Source: Atopobiaceae bacterium
GTDB lineage: Bacteria; Actinomycetota; Coriobacteriia; Coriobacteriales; Atopobiaceae
NCBI GenBank assembly: GCA_022655215.1
Contig: JALCUE010000001.1
Span: 1-64,000 of the forward strand
DNA: 64,000 nucleotides
Reading direction: 5' to 3'
Positions 18,083 through 25,562 of this stretch are shown here, piece by piece (within the stretch, counting starts at the first letter, position 1; the number at the start of each line of letters is the position of its first letter). The position numbers and the translations under genes are program-made. The notes beneath the pieces were generated by a model. That model saw nothing but the letters and a program-made list of their open reading frames with translations, ran no database searches and was not told where the DNA came from.

Positions 18083-18110
18083 CCGGTCTAGACCGGGCGC
18101 GGTCTAGACC
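18083..18110. terminator. Duplicated palindrome forming a terminator-like hairpin
   Basis: GGTCTAGACC occurs at 18085-18094 and 18101-18110. Each copy is self-complementary, so the two also pair with each other around a GGGCGC loop. It lies between the converging adhesin and etfA genes and includes the etfA stop codon (18104-18106). Confidence 0.55.
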
Positions 18111-19333
18111 CTCGCCCTCAGGCGCTCCACCAGCGCGCCCACCACCTCCACGGCATCCCCCACCACGGCGTGGTCGGCCACCCCGAAGATGGGGGCCGCG
18201 GGGTCCTCGTTCACGGCGATGACGCGCTCGGCCCCGCCGATGCCCGCCAGGTGCTGGATGGCGCCGGAGACGCCCACGCTCACCAGCAGCTTGGGAGCCA
18301 CGGAGACGCCGGTCTGGCCCACCTGGCACGAGTAGTCGCACCAGCCGGCCTCGACCAGCGGGCGTGTGCACCCGAGCCTGCCGCCGAGGAGCTCTGCCAG
18401 CTCGCGCATGAGCGGCAGGTTCTTCTTCGACCCGATGCCGCGACCCACCACGACCAGCACGTCGGCGCTCGTGATGGAGTCGCCACCCGTCGCATCCTCG
18501 CGTCCCAGCACGCGCAGGGACGGCTCGAGCCCGGCCTCGAGGGCCACGTCCTCCACGGCCCCATGTGGCGATACGTCCGTGGCGCCTCCGCACGCTGCGG
18601 TCTTCTCGGCCGCGTCGGGGTTCGCCTGGAAGACGCCGGGGCGTACGGTGGCCATCTGCGGGCGGTGCGTCGGGCAGACGATGGTGGCCATGAGGTTGCC
18701 GCCGAATGCCGGCCTGGTCTGCTGGAGCAGGCCCTGCTCGACGTCCATCTCCAGCACGGTGCAGTCGGCGGTGAGGCCGGTGCCCAGACGCACGGCGACC
18801 TGCGGCGCGAGCTCACGTCCGAAGTCGGTGGCGCCGTAGAGGATCGTCTCCGGACGGCGCGTCTCGGCGAGGTCGCACACCCAACGCGCGAACAGCTCGG
18901 CGTCGTTCGTGCGGAGACGACCGTCCACGCAGCGGATGACGCCGTCGGCTCCGGAGGAGAGGAGCGCCTGCGCGTTCGCGTCCGCGTCCGTGGCATCGGC
19001 CTGGCCCATCACGCCCATGAGGCGGCAGCCGCGCGCGTCGGCGAGCTCGCGTCCCTTGGCCATGAGCTCGAGGGCGACCGGCGCGAGCGCACCGTCGTCC
19101 ACCTCGCAGAACACCCACAGGTCGTGGTATGCGGAGAGGTCCGCGCCCGCGCCTGCGTCCTTCTCGATCGAGAGGGCGCCCACGGGGCAGGCGTCCACGC
19201 ACATGCCGCACGAGATGCAGGAGTCGGTGACGTGGGCCTTCCGACCTGCGACCTCGATGCCCTCGCTCGCGCAGGTGCGTACGCAGATGCCGCAGCCCAC
19301 GCACTTGTCGGCGTTGACGGAAAGCCCGCTCAT
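18104..19333 (-). CDS. etfA: Electron transfer flavoprotein alpha subunit with N-terminal 2[4Fe-4S] ferredoxin domain
   Basis: A 409-residue EtfA. Residues 1-60 are a bacterial-type ferredoxin with two clusters (CVGCGICVRTC and CISCGMCVDACP). The EtfA domain follows, with a C-terminal FAD-binding half ('LVVVGRGIGSKKNLPLM' region, 'VGQTGVSVAPKL', 'SGAIQHLAGI', 'VIAVNEDPAAPIF'). This fused ferredoxin is typical of EtfA subunits in bifurcating complexes such as the Acetobacterium woodii lactate dehydrogenase/Etf and caffeyl-CoA reductase/Etf. It is the last gene of an ldh-etfB-etfA operon, overlapping etfB by 4 nt (ATGA). It would carry electrons between lactate oxidation, NAD and ferredoxin in the cytoplasm. 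Confidence 0.92.
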   Translation of the reverse strand: MSGLSVNADKCVGCGICVRTCASEGIEVAGRKAHVTDSCISCGMCVDACPVGALSIEKDAGAGADLSAYHDLWVFCEVDDGALAPVALELMAKGRELADARGCRLMGVMGQADATDADANAQALLSSGADGVIRCVDGRLRTNDAELFARWVCDLAETRRPETILYGATDFGRELAPQVAVRLGTGLTADCTVLEMDVEQGLLQQTRPAFGGNLMATIVCPTHRPQMATVRPGVFQANPDAAEKTAACGGATDVSPHGAVEDVALEAGLEPSLRVLGREDATGGDSITSADVLVVVGRGIGSKKNLPLMRELAELLGGRLGCTRPLVEAGWCDYSCQVGQTGVSVAPKLLVSVGVSGAIQHLAGIGGAERVIAVNEDPAAPIFGVADHAVVGDAVEVVGALVERLRARV

Positions 19334-20112
19334 AGCGCCATCCCCTCGACGATCTGCTCGATACGCTCGGCCTGCTCCGCGCTCGTCCCCTCGACGCGCT
19401 CGGCCGTGGCCGACCGCTCAGGCACGAACGAGCGCACCACCTGGGTGGGCGAGCCGTCCAGGCCGCAACGCGCGGGGTCGCATCCGGCGGCCTCGGCGTC
19501 GAGCACCTCCACCGTGCCGGCCTCGCCGCGGCGCACGCCGGCGATGGAGGGCATGCGGGGCGTGGCCGCGTCCTTGGCCACGGTGATCACGCAGGGCAGC
19601 GCCGCCTCCACGAGCTCGAGGGCGCCGTCGCGTCTGCGCCGCGCCGTGATGTGGCCCTCGTCCACGTGCTCGATCTCGCGCACGTCGGTCACGCAGCTCA
19701 TGCCCAGCGCCCCCGCGAGCTCGGGCCCGATCTGGGCGGTGTCGCCGTCGACGGCCATCTTGCCGCAGACCACGAGGTCGGGCATGCCGCCGCGCGCGAT
19801 GGCACGGGACAGCGCGTAGGAGGTGGCCAGGGTGTCGGCACCCGCGAAGGCGCGGTCGGAGAGGAGCAGACCGTCGTCGGCCCCGCGGCTGATGGCGTCA
19901 CGGAGCAGGCGCACGGTGTCGGGGATGCCCATGGACAGCGCGCTCACATGTCCGCCCAGCCGCTCGCGGATCTCGAGCGCCACCTCGAGCCCGCTCGCGT
20001 CGAAGGGGTTCACCACGGCCTGACGCCCGTCGCGCACGATCGTGTGGGTCACGGGGTCCATGCGGACCTCCGTGGTGGACGGCACCGCCTTCATGCATAC
20101 GACGATCCTCAT
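19330..20112 (-). CDS. etfB: Electron transfer flavoprotein beta subunit
   Basis: A 260-residue EtfB beginning MRIVVCMKAVPSTTEVRMD. It holds the second flavin (the bifurcating FAD in confurcating Etfs) and contacts EtfA. Visible family marks are 'VVNPFDASGLEVALEIRE', 'LATSYALSRAI' and 'PDLVVCGKMAVDGDTAQIGP', the last being the conserved EtfB loop around the cofactor. 'LPCVITVAKDAATPRMPSI' near residue 185 is the usual LPalltV segment. It overlaps both neighbours by 4 nt (ATGA), so ldh, etfB and etfA are translationally coupled and should be made in equal amounts. Confidence 0.93.
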   Translation of the reverse strand: MRIVVCMKAVPSTTEVRMDPVTHTIVRDGRQAVVNPFDASGLEVALEIRERLGGHVSALSMGIPDTVRLLRDAISRGADDGLLLSDRAFAGADTLATSYALSRAIARGGMPDLVVCGKMAVDGDTAQIGPELAGALGMSCVTDVREIEHVDEGHITARRRRDGALELVEAALPCVITVAKDAATPRMPSIAGVRRGEAGTVEVLDAEAAGCDPARCGLDGSPTQVVRSFVPERSATAERVEGTSAEQAERIEQIVEGMAL

Positions 20113-21764
20113 GCGCGTGCCCCCTCATCCGTGTCCGTGGTCCTCTCGGTATCGGTGGTCTTCTCGGTCGCGGCCTCCGTACCGGGCAGGAGTGCCTCGT
20201 CGAACAGGTTGCCGCGGCCCAGGATCCCCGCGGGGTCGAGCTGACGCTTGCACGCCGCCATCTCGCGTATGTGGTCGGGGCCGTACATGGCGAGGAGGAA
20301 GTCGCGCTTGAGCTTGCCCACGCCGTGCTCGGCCGACACCGCGCCGCCCATCGCCGTGACCTCGCGTGCCCAGTCGCGGAAGAGTGCCTTGCCTGCCGAG
20401 AAGTCCGCCGCGTCGCGGGGCAGCACGTTCACGTGCAGGTGGTTGTTGCCGATGTGGCCCCATGCGGCCGACTCGAGCCCGGCGGCGGCGAGCGTCCGGC
20501 GATACATCGCGACCACGTCGTGGAGGCGCTCGTCGGGCACGGACATGTCGCTTCCCAGCTTGGTTATGGTGGGGTCCGTGCGGCGGCGCTCGTCGATGAG
20601 CATGTTCACGCTCTCGGGCACGGCGTGGCGGAAGAAGGTCTGCGCGTCGCGGTCGACCTGCGTGCGGGCCACCCACGTGTCGTCCTCGCTCGCACCCACG
20701 GAGGTGAGCAGGCGACCCAGCTCGTAGGTCTCGGCCAGGGCCTGCTGCGCGTCGTCCGTCTCGAGCTCCACGAACACGCAGGCACGTGCCCCATCCGGTA
20801 CCTCGGGCAATGCCGAGAAGGCCGCGCTGGTCTCGCGCTGGCGCCGCAGGATCTCGAGCGCGCCTTCGTCGAAGTACTCCATCGCGGAGACATGGGCAAG
20901 CGCGGGACGTGCCGCGTCCACGAGGTCCAGGGCCGCGTCCTCGCTGGGGAGGAAGCAGCTCACGCCCCAGGTCACCGCGGGTACGGCGAGCAGCTCGAGC
21001 TCCACCTGGGTGACGATCCCCAGCGTGCCGTCCGAGCCTATGAACAGGTCGATCGCGTCCATGTTGTCAGCGGCGTGGTAGCCGGAGGCGTTCTTGGTGT
21101 GCGGCATCACGTAGCCGGGCAGGTCCACGTGCACGTGCCTGCCGCCCTCGCAGGTGAGGTCGAGCTCGCGACCGTGCGCGAACGTCTCGCCCCGGCGCAG
21201 CGCGAGCACGTCGCCTTCCGCGAGCACCACGCGCAGCGCGGTCACGTGCGGGCGGGCCGGGCCGTAGCGGTAGCTCCTGGCACCCGACGCGTTGCAGGCC
21301 ACGATGCCGCCGATCATGGCGGAGGCCTCGGTGGGGTCGGTGGGGAAGAAGCGCTCGGGACCCTGGCGCATCTGGGTGAGGGCGGCGAGGCTCTCCTCGT
21401 CCCAGCCGTCCGTGGGCACGGAGTCGTTGGCGAGGGCCTTCCTGAGCTCGGAGAGCACCAGACCCGGCTCCACGCGGATCAGGTAGCGAGGCGTGCCGTC
21501 CGCGTCCTCCTCCCTGCGAAGCCCCAGGTAGTGATTCATGTGGGTCATGCTCATCACGTGGCCGCCCTCGGGTACGGCGCCGGCCGCGAGTCCCGTGCGC
21601 GCGCCCTGGACGGTCACGCCCACATGGCCGCCGAGACGGGCCAGCACGTCTCGGACGTCGGCCTCGCTCTCGGGGAACGAGATGGAGTCGGCGCGCCCCT
21701 GCGTGCGCGACTCGTCACGGATGTACTCCTCGTACTCGTCCGAGTACGGACGTATCTCAACCAT
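20109..21764 (-). CDS. FAD-binding D-lactate dehydrogenase (GlcD/LctD-like)
   Basis: A 551-residue flavoprotein of the vanillyl-alcohol-oxidase/PCMH superfamily that oxidises 2-hydroxy acids such as D-lactate. The FAD domain shows 'VTVQGARTGLAAGAVPEGG' and 'GIVACNASGARSYRYG'. The C-terminal cap has 'WGHIGNNHLHVNVLP' (metal/substrate His pair) and 'SAEHGVGKLKRDFL', both characteristic of GlcD/Dld. Coupling to EtfB and ferredoxin-EtfA matches the A. woodii lactate dehydrogenase complex, which drives lactate oxidation by NAD with reduced ferredoxin (known family behaviour; inferred here). The start at 21764 (MVEIRPYSDEYEEY) is chosen by homology; an extra 22 codons upstream run through a repeat and look non-coding. 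Confidence 0.88.
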   Translation of the reverse strand: MVEIRPYSDEYEEYIRDESRTQGRADSISFPESEADVRDVLARLGGHVGVTVQGARTGLAAGAVPEGGHVMSMTHMNHYLGLRREEDADGTPRYLIRVEPGLVLSELRKALANDSVPTDGWDEESLAALTQMRQGPERFFPTDPTEASAMIGGIVACNASGARSYRYGPARPHVTALRVVLAEGDVLALRRGETFAHGRELDLTCEGGRHVHVDLPGYVMPHTKNASGYHAADNMDAIDLFIGSDGTLGIVTQVELELLAVPAVTWGVSCFLPSEDAALDLVDAARPALAHVSAMEYFDEGALEILRRQRETSAAFSALPEVPDGARACVFVELETDDAQQALAETYELGRLLTSVGASEDDTWVARTQVDRDAQTFFRHAVPESVNMLIDERRRTDPTITKLGSDMSVPDERLHDVVAMYRRTLAAAGLESAAWGHIGNNHLHVNVLPRDAADFSAGKALFRDWAREVTAMGGAVSAEHGVGKLKRDFLLAMYGPDHIREMAACKRQLDPAGILGRGNLFDEALLPGTEAATEKTTDTERTTDTDEGARA

Positions 21765-22087
21765 GCGCCGCCCCGTCCCCTTCCGGTCCACGTGCCTGTG
21801 CGCCGACGTGCCTGCGACTCGTGCGTCCACGTGCCTGTGCGCCTGCGTGTTGCCAAATGATGCGATTCTCGCATGTTTCGGCAGTGTTGCCGCTCCTCAT
21901 CCGATGCTTCGGGCGAGATGGGCGACGTGATTTAACAAAGCAGGGGAGAGGACCCGTCCCCGCCTCCGCTCCCGTCCCTCTCCCTTGACATGAAGCCAGC
22001 TCCAGGTGGTCTACTTGTGTCGAGGCACCGCTGCGGCCGCACCGCCGCCGCGCCACCGCCGGCGACCGGACACGGGAGGAGAGGGCC
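21765..22087. promoter_or_regulatory. Divergent intergenic region upstream of ldh operon, with 19-bp direct repeats
   Basis: A 323-bp gap between the lactate operon (-) and the aldo/keto reductase (+). Identical 19-bp repeats lie at 21786-21804 and 21825-21843, 39 bp apart (close to four helical turns), with a partial third copy (CGTGCCTG at 21807-21814) between them, immediately upstream of ldh. On the other side TTGACA at 21985-21990 and TCTACT at 22010-22015 form a plausible but wide-spaced (19 nt) sigma70 promoter for the reductase. Confidence 0.45.
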
Positions 22088-23260
22088 ATGGCAATCGAGA
22101 GGCGCGTCCTGGGACGCACGGGCATCGAGGTGAGCCCCATCGCGCTGGGCTGCGAGGGATTCGAGGACAAGACCGACCAGTCCGAGGCCGACCGCCTCAT
22201 GGCCGCGGCGCTCGACGCCGGCGTGAACATGCTCGACGTCTACACCGCCAACCCCCGCGCCCGCAGCCTCATGGGGCACGCGCTGGCCGGCCGCCCGCGT
22301 GACTCGTACGTCATCGAGGGGCATCTGTGCTCCTACTGGGACCACGGACAATACCGCCGCACCCGCAGACCCGAGGAGGTGCGCGAGGCGTTCGACGACC
22401 TGCTCGCCCGGCTGGGGACGGACCACGTGGACGTGGGCATGATCCACTACGTCGACGAGCGCGCCGACTTCGACGCCGTGTTCGAGGGTCCCGTGATCGA
22501 CTACGCCCTCGAGCTCAGGCGACAGGGCCGCATCCACCACATCGGCATGTCCACGCACAATCCCGAGGTGGGCCTCGCCGCGGTCGAGACGGGTCTGGTC
22601 GACGTGATCCTGTTCTCCGTGAACCCGGGCTATGACATGATGCCGCCCTCGGAGGACGTGAACATCCTCTTCGAGCATGAGACGTTCGAGGGCCGCACCT
22701 GGCAGGTCCAGCCGGAGCGCCAGGCGTTCTACCAGGCCTGCGAGCGCGCGGGCGTGGCCATCACGGTGATGAAGTGCTTCGCCGGCGGCATGCTCCTGCG
22801 CGAGTCCGCCTCTCCGCTGGGGGTCGCGCTCACGCCGGCCCAGGCGATCGCCTACGCGCTCGATCGCCCCGCCGTGGCCGCCGTCATGCTGGGCGCCCAC
22901 ACCCCCGAGGAGGTCGCCGTCGACGCCTCCTATGCGGACGCCTCCGCCGCCGAGAGGGACTACTCGCAGGCCCTGGCCCATGCCGCCGCCGGCACCATGG
23001 AGGGCCACTGCGTCTACTGCGGCCACTGCGCCCCGTGCCCTCGCGGCATCTCCGTGGCCAACGTGGGCAAGTACCTCGACCTCGCGAAGGCGCAGCTGGA
23101 AGCCCATGAGGAGGTCCCCGAGACGGTGCGCGAGCACTACCTGGCGCTGTCCCATCACGCCGGCGAGTGCGTGGGCTGCGGGGCATGCGAGGGCCGCTGC
23201 CCGTTCGGCGTCGGCGTCATCGGACGCATGCGCGAGGCGACCGCCATCTTCGGCGAGTAG
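22088..23260 (+). CDS. Aldo/keto reductase family oxidoreductase with C-terminal 4Fe-4S domain
   Basis: A 390-residue protein. Residues 1-285 form the AKR TIM barrel ('MAIERRVLGRTGIEVSPIAL', 'AGVNMLDVYTANPRA', 'IHHIGMSTHNPE'). The usual catalytic Tyr is recognisable in 'LDVYTANP', although the Lys of the 'VATK' strand is replaced ('SYVIEGHL'). The C-terminal 100 residues carry two cysteine groups, 'CVYCGHCAPCPRGI' and 'CVGCGACEGRCPFGV', that can bind two [4Fe-4S] clusters. This fusion is common in anaerobes; the physiological substrate and electron partner are not known. GGGAGGAGAGGG precedes the start. It is monocistronic. Confidence 0.85.
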   Translation: MAIERRVLGRTGIEVSPIALGCEGFEDKTDQSEADRLMAAALDAGVNMLDVYTANPRARSLMGHALAGRPRDSYVIEGHLCSYWDHGQYRRTRRPEEVREAFDDLLARLGTDHVDVGMIHYVDERADFDAVFEGPVIDYALELRRQGRIHHIGMSTHNPEVGLAAVETGLVDVILFSVNPGYDMMPPSEDVNILFEHETFEGRTWQVQPERQAFYQACERAGVAITVMKCFAGGMLLRESASPLGVALTPAQAIAYALDRPAVAAVMLGAHTPEEVAVDASYADASAAERDYSQALAHAAAGTMEGHCVYCGHCAPCPRGISVANVGKYLDLAKAQLEAHEEVPETVREHYLALSHHAGECVGCGACEGRCPFGVGVIGRMREATAIFGE

Positions 23261-23303
23261 GCCGTCCGCCGGAGTCCTTGGCTTCTCTCCTTGCTGCGGA
23301 GAC

Positions 23304-23317
23304 TATGAATATTCATA
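23304..23317. promoter_or_regulatory. Perfect 14-bp palindrome upstream of the antitoxin
   Basis: TATGAATATTCATA is a perfect palindrome 26 nt before the AbrB-type antitoxin start and overlaps the only AT-rich promoter-like stretch. It is a candidate autoregulatory operator for the toxin-antitoxin pair. Confidence 0.6.
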
Positions 23318-23342
23318 ATCTATGGGGACGAGAGGAGCAGCC

Positions 23343-23618
23343 ATGCCGGTCGCAGTGAGCCGTATCACCCAGACGGGGCAGATCACCTTGCCCAAGGAGT
23401 TCCGCGAGATTCTCGGCGTCGGAGTGCGTGACCAGGTCGAGCTGCTCAGCGATGGCAGCCGCGTGGAGATAAGGGCGGTTCCCGATGAGCCGCTCTCGCT
23501 AGGGACGAAGGAGGAGTTCTGGGCCCGGGTCCAGAACTCCGACGAGCAATACGCTGCGGGGGAGGCCGCGCCTGCGAACGATCTCATCGATAGGATGAGG
23601 TCCGACCATGGCCTCTGA
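23343..23618 (+). CDS. AbrB/SpoVT-type antitoxin
   Basis: A 91-residue protein starting MPVAVSRITQTGQITLP. The first 45 residues form a swapped-hairpin AbrB DNA-binding domain ('GQITLPKEFREILGVGVRDQ' region, followed by 'VELLSDGSRVEIRAV'). The C-terminal half ('LSLGTKEEFWARVQNSDEQY', then an acidic-basic tail) would wrap the toxin. The start at 23343 has a GAGAGGAG site and homology begins there. The next reading frame overlaps its end by 11 nt and encodes a truncated ParE/RelE-like toxin, so this is the surviving half of a toxin-antitoxin module. Confidence 0.82.
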   Translation: MPVAVSRITQTGQITLPKEFREILGVGVRDQVELLSDGSRVEIRAVPDEPLSLGTKEEFWARVQNSDEQYAAGEAAPANDLIDRMRSDHGL

Positions 23619-23781
23619 GGTTCTCACCACCCCAACGTTCGATGCTCGATTCGAGCTGGCGGTCAGCTACAGGCTCGAGTACGTCGGTATTGGCTCCGCG
23701 CGGAGGCTCGTCGAGTCGTTGGCCGAGCTGGCGATGACTGGCGTACGAGGGTCTGACAGGCCGCTGCGAGCCGCCTCCTGA
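23608..23781 (+). pseudogene. Truncated ParE/RelE-like toxin
   Basis: A 57-codon reading frame starts at ATG 23608, overlapping the antitoxin end, the usual toxin arrangement. Its N-terminal part ('VLTTPTFDARFELAVSYRLE' and 'SARRLVESLAEL') matches the beginning of ParE/RelE toxins ('tp.F..dl..a..Yi...g...AA..l...l'). After about residue 41 the sequence loses all resemblance ('AMTGVRGSDRPLRAAS') and stops, whereas the family needs about 90-100 residues including C-terminal catalytic or gyrase-binding strands. I infer an internal deletion or frameshift and a toxin that is not functional. Confidence 0.62.
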
Positions 23782-23890
23782 CCCCTCCGCATAAATGCTA
23801 TGCAATAGGGAACATATCTGCCGAGAAGACCGTCCCACCATGGCATGTCCGGCAGGTCCCGAGGGTGCCTTGCCGGGAAGGGGAGGCAAC

Positions 23891-24442
23891 ATGAGGATCG
23901 TCGCGATCGCAGGGTCCCTGCGCGAGGGAAGTCTCAACCGTCAGCTCGCGGGCCTGGCAGGGGAGAGCCTCGCCCGTCTCGACCCGTCCATCGACTTCGA
24001 GGTCCTGGACTGGTCGGACGTGCCGCCGCTCTCCGAGGACATCGAGCATCCCGCGCCGGAGGCCGTCACACGCGTGCGCGCCGAGGTGGCCGCGGCCGAT
24101 GGCGTCTGGTTCTTCACCCCCGAGTACAACCACTTCTTCCCGGGGGTCGAGAAGAATCTCGTCGACTGGCTCTCCCGTCCGCAGGAGGGCGGCGCGCCGC
24201 AGGTGCTCGCCGGAAAGCCCATCGCCATCTCCGGCATCACGCCGGGCATGGACGGGACGGCGATCGCGCAGGACCATCTCGTGACCCTGCTGTCGTTTCT
24301 CGACTGCCATGTCATGAACAAGCCGCGTCTCACCATCCCCAGCGGCTTCTCGCTGGTAAAGGACGGCATACTCGACCTCGGGGACGGAGCCAAGAGGCTC
24401 GACGCCCAGGCGAGGGCATTCGTGGCCTTCATCGGCCGCTGA
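23891..24442 (+). CDS. NADPH-dependent FMN reductase family protein
   Basis: A 183-residue flavodoxin-like oxidoreductase of the ChrR/Azr type. 'IVAIAGSLREGSLNRQL' at the N-terminus is the FMN phosphate loop (GSxRxxS). 'VWFFTPEYNHFFPGVEKNLVDWLSRP' is the diagnostic 'tPEYngs.pg.LKnaiDW.sr' isoalloxazine region. 'KPIAISGITPGMDGT' follows as the third cofactor-contacting loop. Members reduce quinones, chromate, azo compounds or free FMN in the cytosol. The start at 23891 follows GGGGAGG; the longer reading has no support. The gene stands alone after the toxin-antitoxin remnant. Confidence 0.88.
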   Translation: MRIVAIAGSLREGSLNRQLAGLAGESLARLDPSIDFEVLDWSDVPPLSEDIEHPAPEAVTRVRAEVAAADGVWFFTPEYNHFFPGVEKNLVDWLSRPQEGGAPQVLAGKPIAISGITPGMDGTAIAQDHLVTLLSFLDCHVMNKPRLTIPSGFSLVKDGILDLGDGAKRLDAQARAFVAFIGR

Positions 24443-24810
24443 CGATCCATGTGGTGATTCGAGAGGGATGGCGAGGGTGGGATTCCCATGTCCTCGATTC
24501 CGCGCCCTCGAGAAGGGGGTCGTTCCTGTGGAAAGGACGGCCCCCCTGGGCAAGACCGGATGGGAATCTGGGGGAAGATTTCCACCCGGTCCTGCCCAAG
24601 GGGACCGACTCCTCACGATTGTAACTGGATGCGTGACCCAGTCACTCGCGAACATATTCTCCACTTAATTAGGGGACTGAAACGCGAGAATCTCAACATA
24701 TAGCCAAAGAATCTACAGATTGCCATATGACATATGGATGCCAGTAGGCTTGGGAGGCCCCGATCTCCCCTCCGCGCGGCGGGCGCGATCCCGCGTCCCC
24801 CTCGTGTTCG
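24443..24810. repeat. Non-coding region with two adjacent long hairpins (candidate palindromic repeat element)
   Basis: A 368-bp gap downstream of the FMN reductase and of the convergent membrane gene. It holds two abutting imperfect hairpins: 24514-24526 with 24535-24547, and 24546-24569 with 24576-24599 (20 of 24 positions paired; all four mismatches are transitions). The rest, around 24600-24740, is AT-rich and unstructured. Short frames on both strands are proline- and glycine-rich products of the palindromes and are not credible genes. The structure is larger than a simple terminator and could be a dispersed palindromic repeat. Confidence 0.55.
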
Positions 24811-25461
24811 CTAGATCCCGAGGCACATCGCCATCAGCCACACGTAGGCGCAGGTCTTGGGCAGCATGAGGGCTCCCACCTGCGGGTACCTCTCGCTCCA
24901 GATCACCACGGGCAGGTAGCAGGCGAAGCTCACGATTATGGCGACCCCCGCGAGCGACATCGACGGGATGGCCGCGCCTGTGACGAAATAGCGCACGGCC
25001 ACGATCACGCCCATGGCCGCGAAGGGCACGTTCCGGATGATGCCCCAGCTCACGGGAGGCTTCTCGGCGGTCCACTCGTTCTGCGGCATGAGGCACAGCA
25101 CCACACGCATGCATGCCAGGACCAGGAGGACCACCGTCCAGGTGACCTCGTTGGCGAGGGGGACGAGCTCGCAGCCGATCTGCCAGAGCAGCAGGTAGAA
25201 GAGGGTCATCGTGATGGACGTGACCTGCTTGCCGCGACCCAGCGCGCAGCGGAGCGCCTCGGCGTCGCCGCCCACGATGGAGCGGACGCGCGGGACGAGA
25301 TGGAACGAGTCGCCGCCGGCCAGCACCAGGCACATGATGCCCGCGAGCAGACGCGGGTGCGAGGGGCCTGCGGTGGCCACGAGGAGGATGCCGATCACGG
25401 CACCGGCTATGAGATAGGCGACGTCGAAGACGGCCTCGACGATGCCGAATGTGCGCTTCAT
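24811..25461 (-). CDS. Hypothetical integral membrane protein
   Basis: A 216-residue protein starting MKRTFGIVEAVFDVAYL. I do not recognise the family. About seven hydrophobic segments cover nearly the whole length (around residues 7-30, 35-55, 75-95, 100-122, 140-160, 165-185, 195-215), with short polar loops. No transporter or enzyme signature is visible. The segment 'GGDSFHLVPRVRSIVGGDAE' after TM2 is the most polar and conserved-looking region. The start at 25461 follows GAAGGG. A 101-bp gap separates it from the upstream MFS gene in the same direction, so co-transcription is possible. Confidence 0.6.
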   Translation of the reverse strand: MKRTFGIVEAVFDVAYLIAGAVIGILLVATAGPSHPRLLAGIMCLVLAGGDSFHLVPRVRSIVGGDAEALRCALGRGKQVTSITMTLFYLLLWQIGCELVPLANEVTWTVVLLVLACMRVVLCLMPQNEWTAEKPPVSWGIIRNVPFAAMGVIVAVRYFVTGAAIPSMSLAGVAIIVSFACYLPVVIWSERYPQVGALMLPKTCAYVWLMAMCLGI

Positions 25462-25562
25462 GGGAATCCCTTCGGTCCGCCGCGTCGTCAGGCGTGGCCA
25501 TTCGTTACCGAGGAAGTACCATACCCCACCCGGCCGCCCGTAGACGGTCATACGCCCGCGTC

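Noticed and set aside
20271-21860. Open plus-strand frame of about 530 codons.
   Set aside because: Antisense to the lactate dehydrogenase, whose FAD and cap-domain motifs are unambiguous.
24672-24683. String GGGGACTGAAAC, resembling the end of some CRISPR repeats.
   Set aside because: It occurs once; no repetition at regular spacing and no cas genes in the window.
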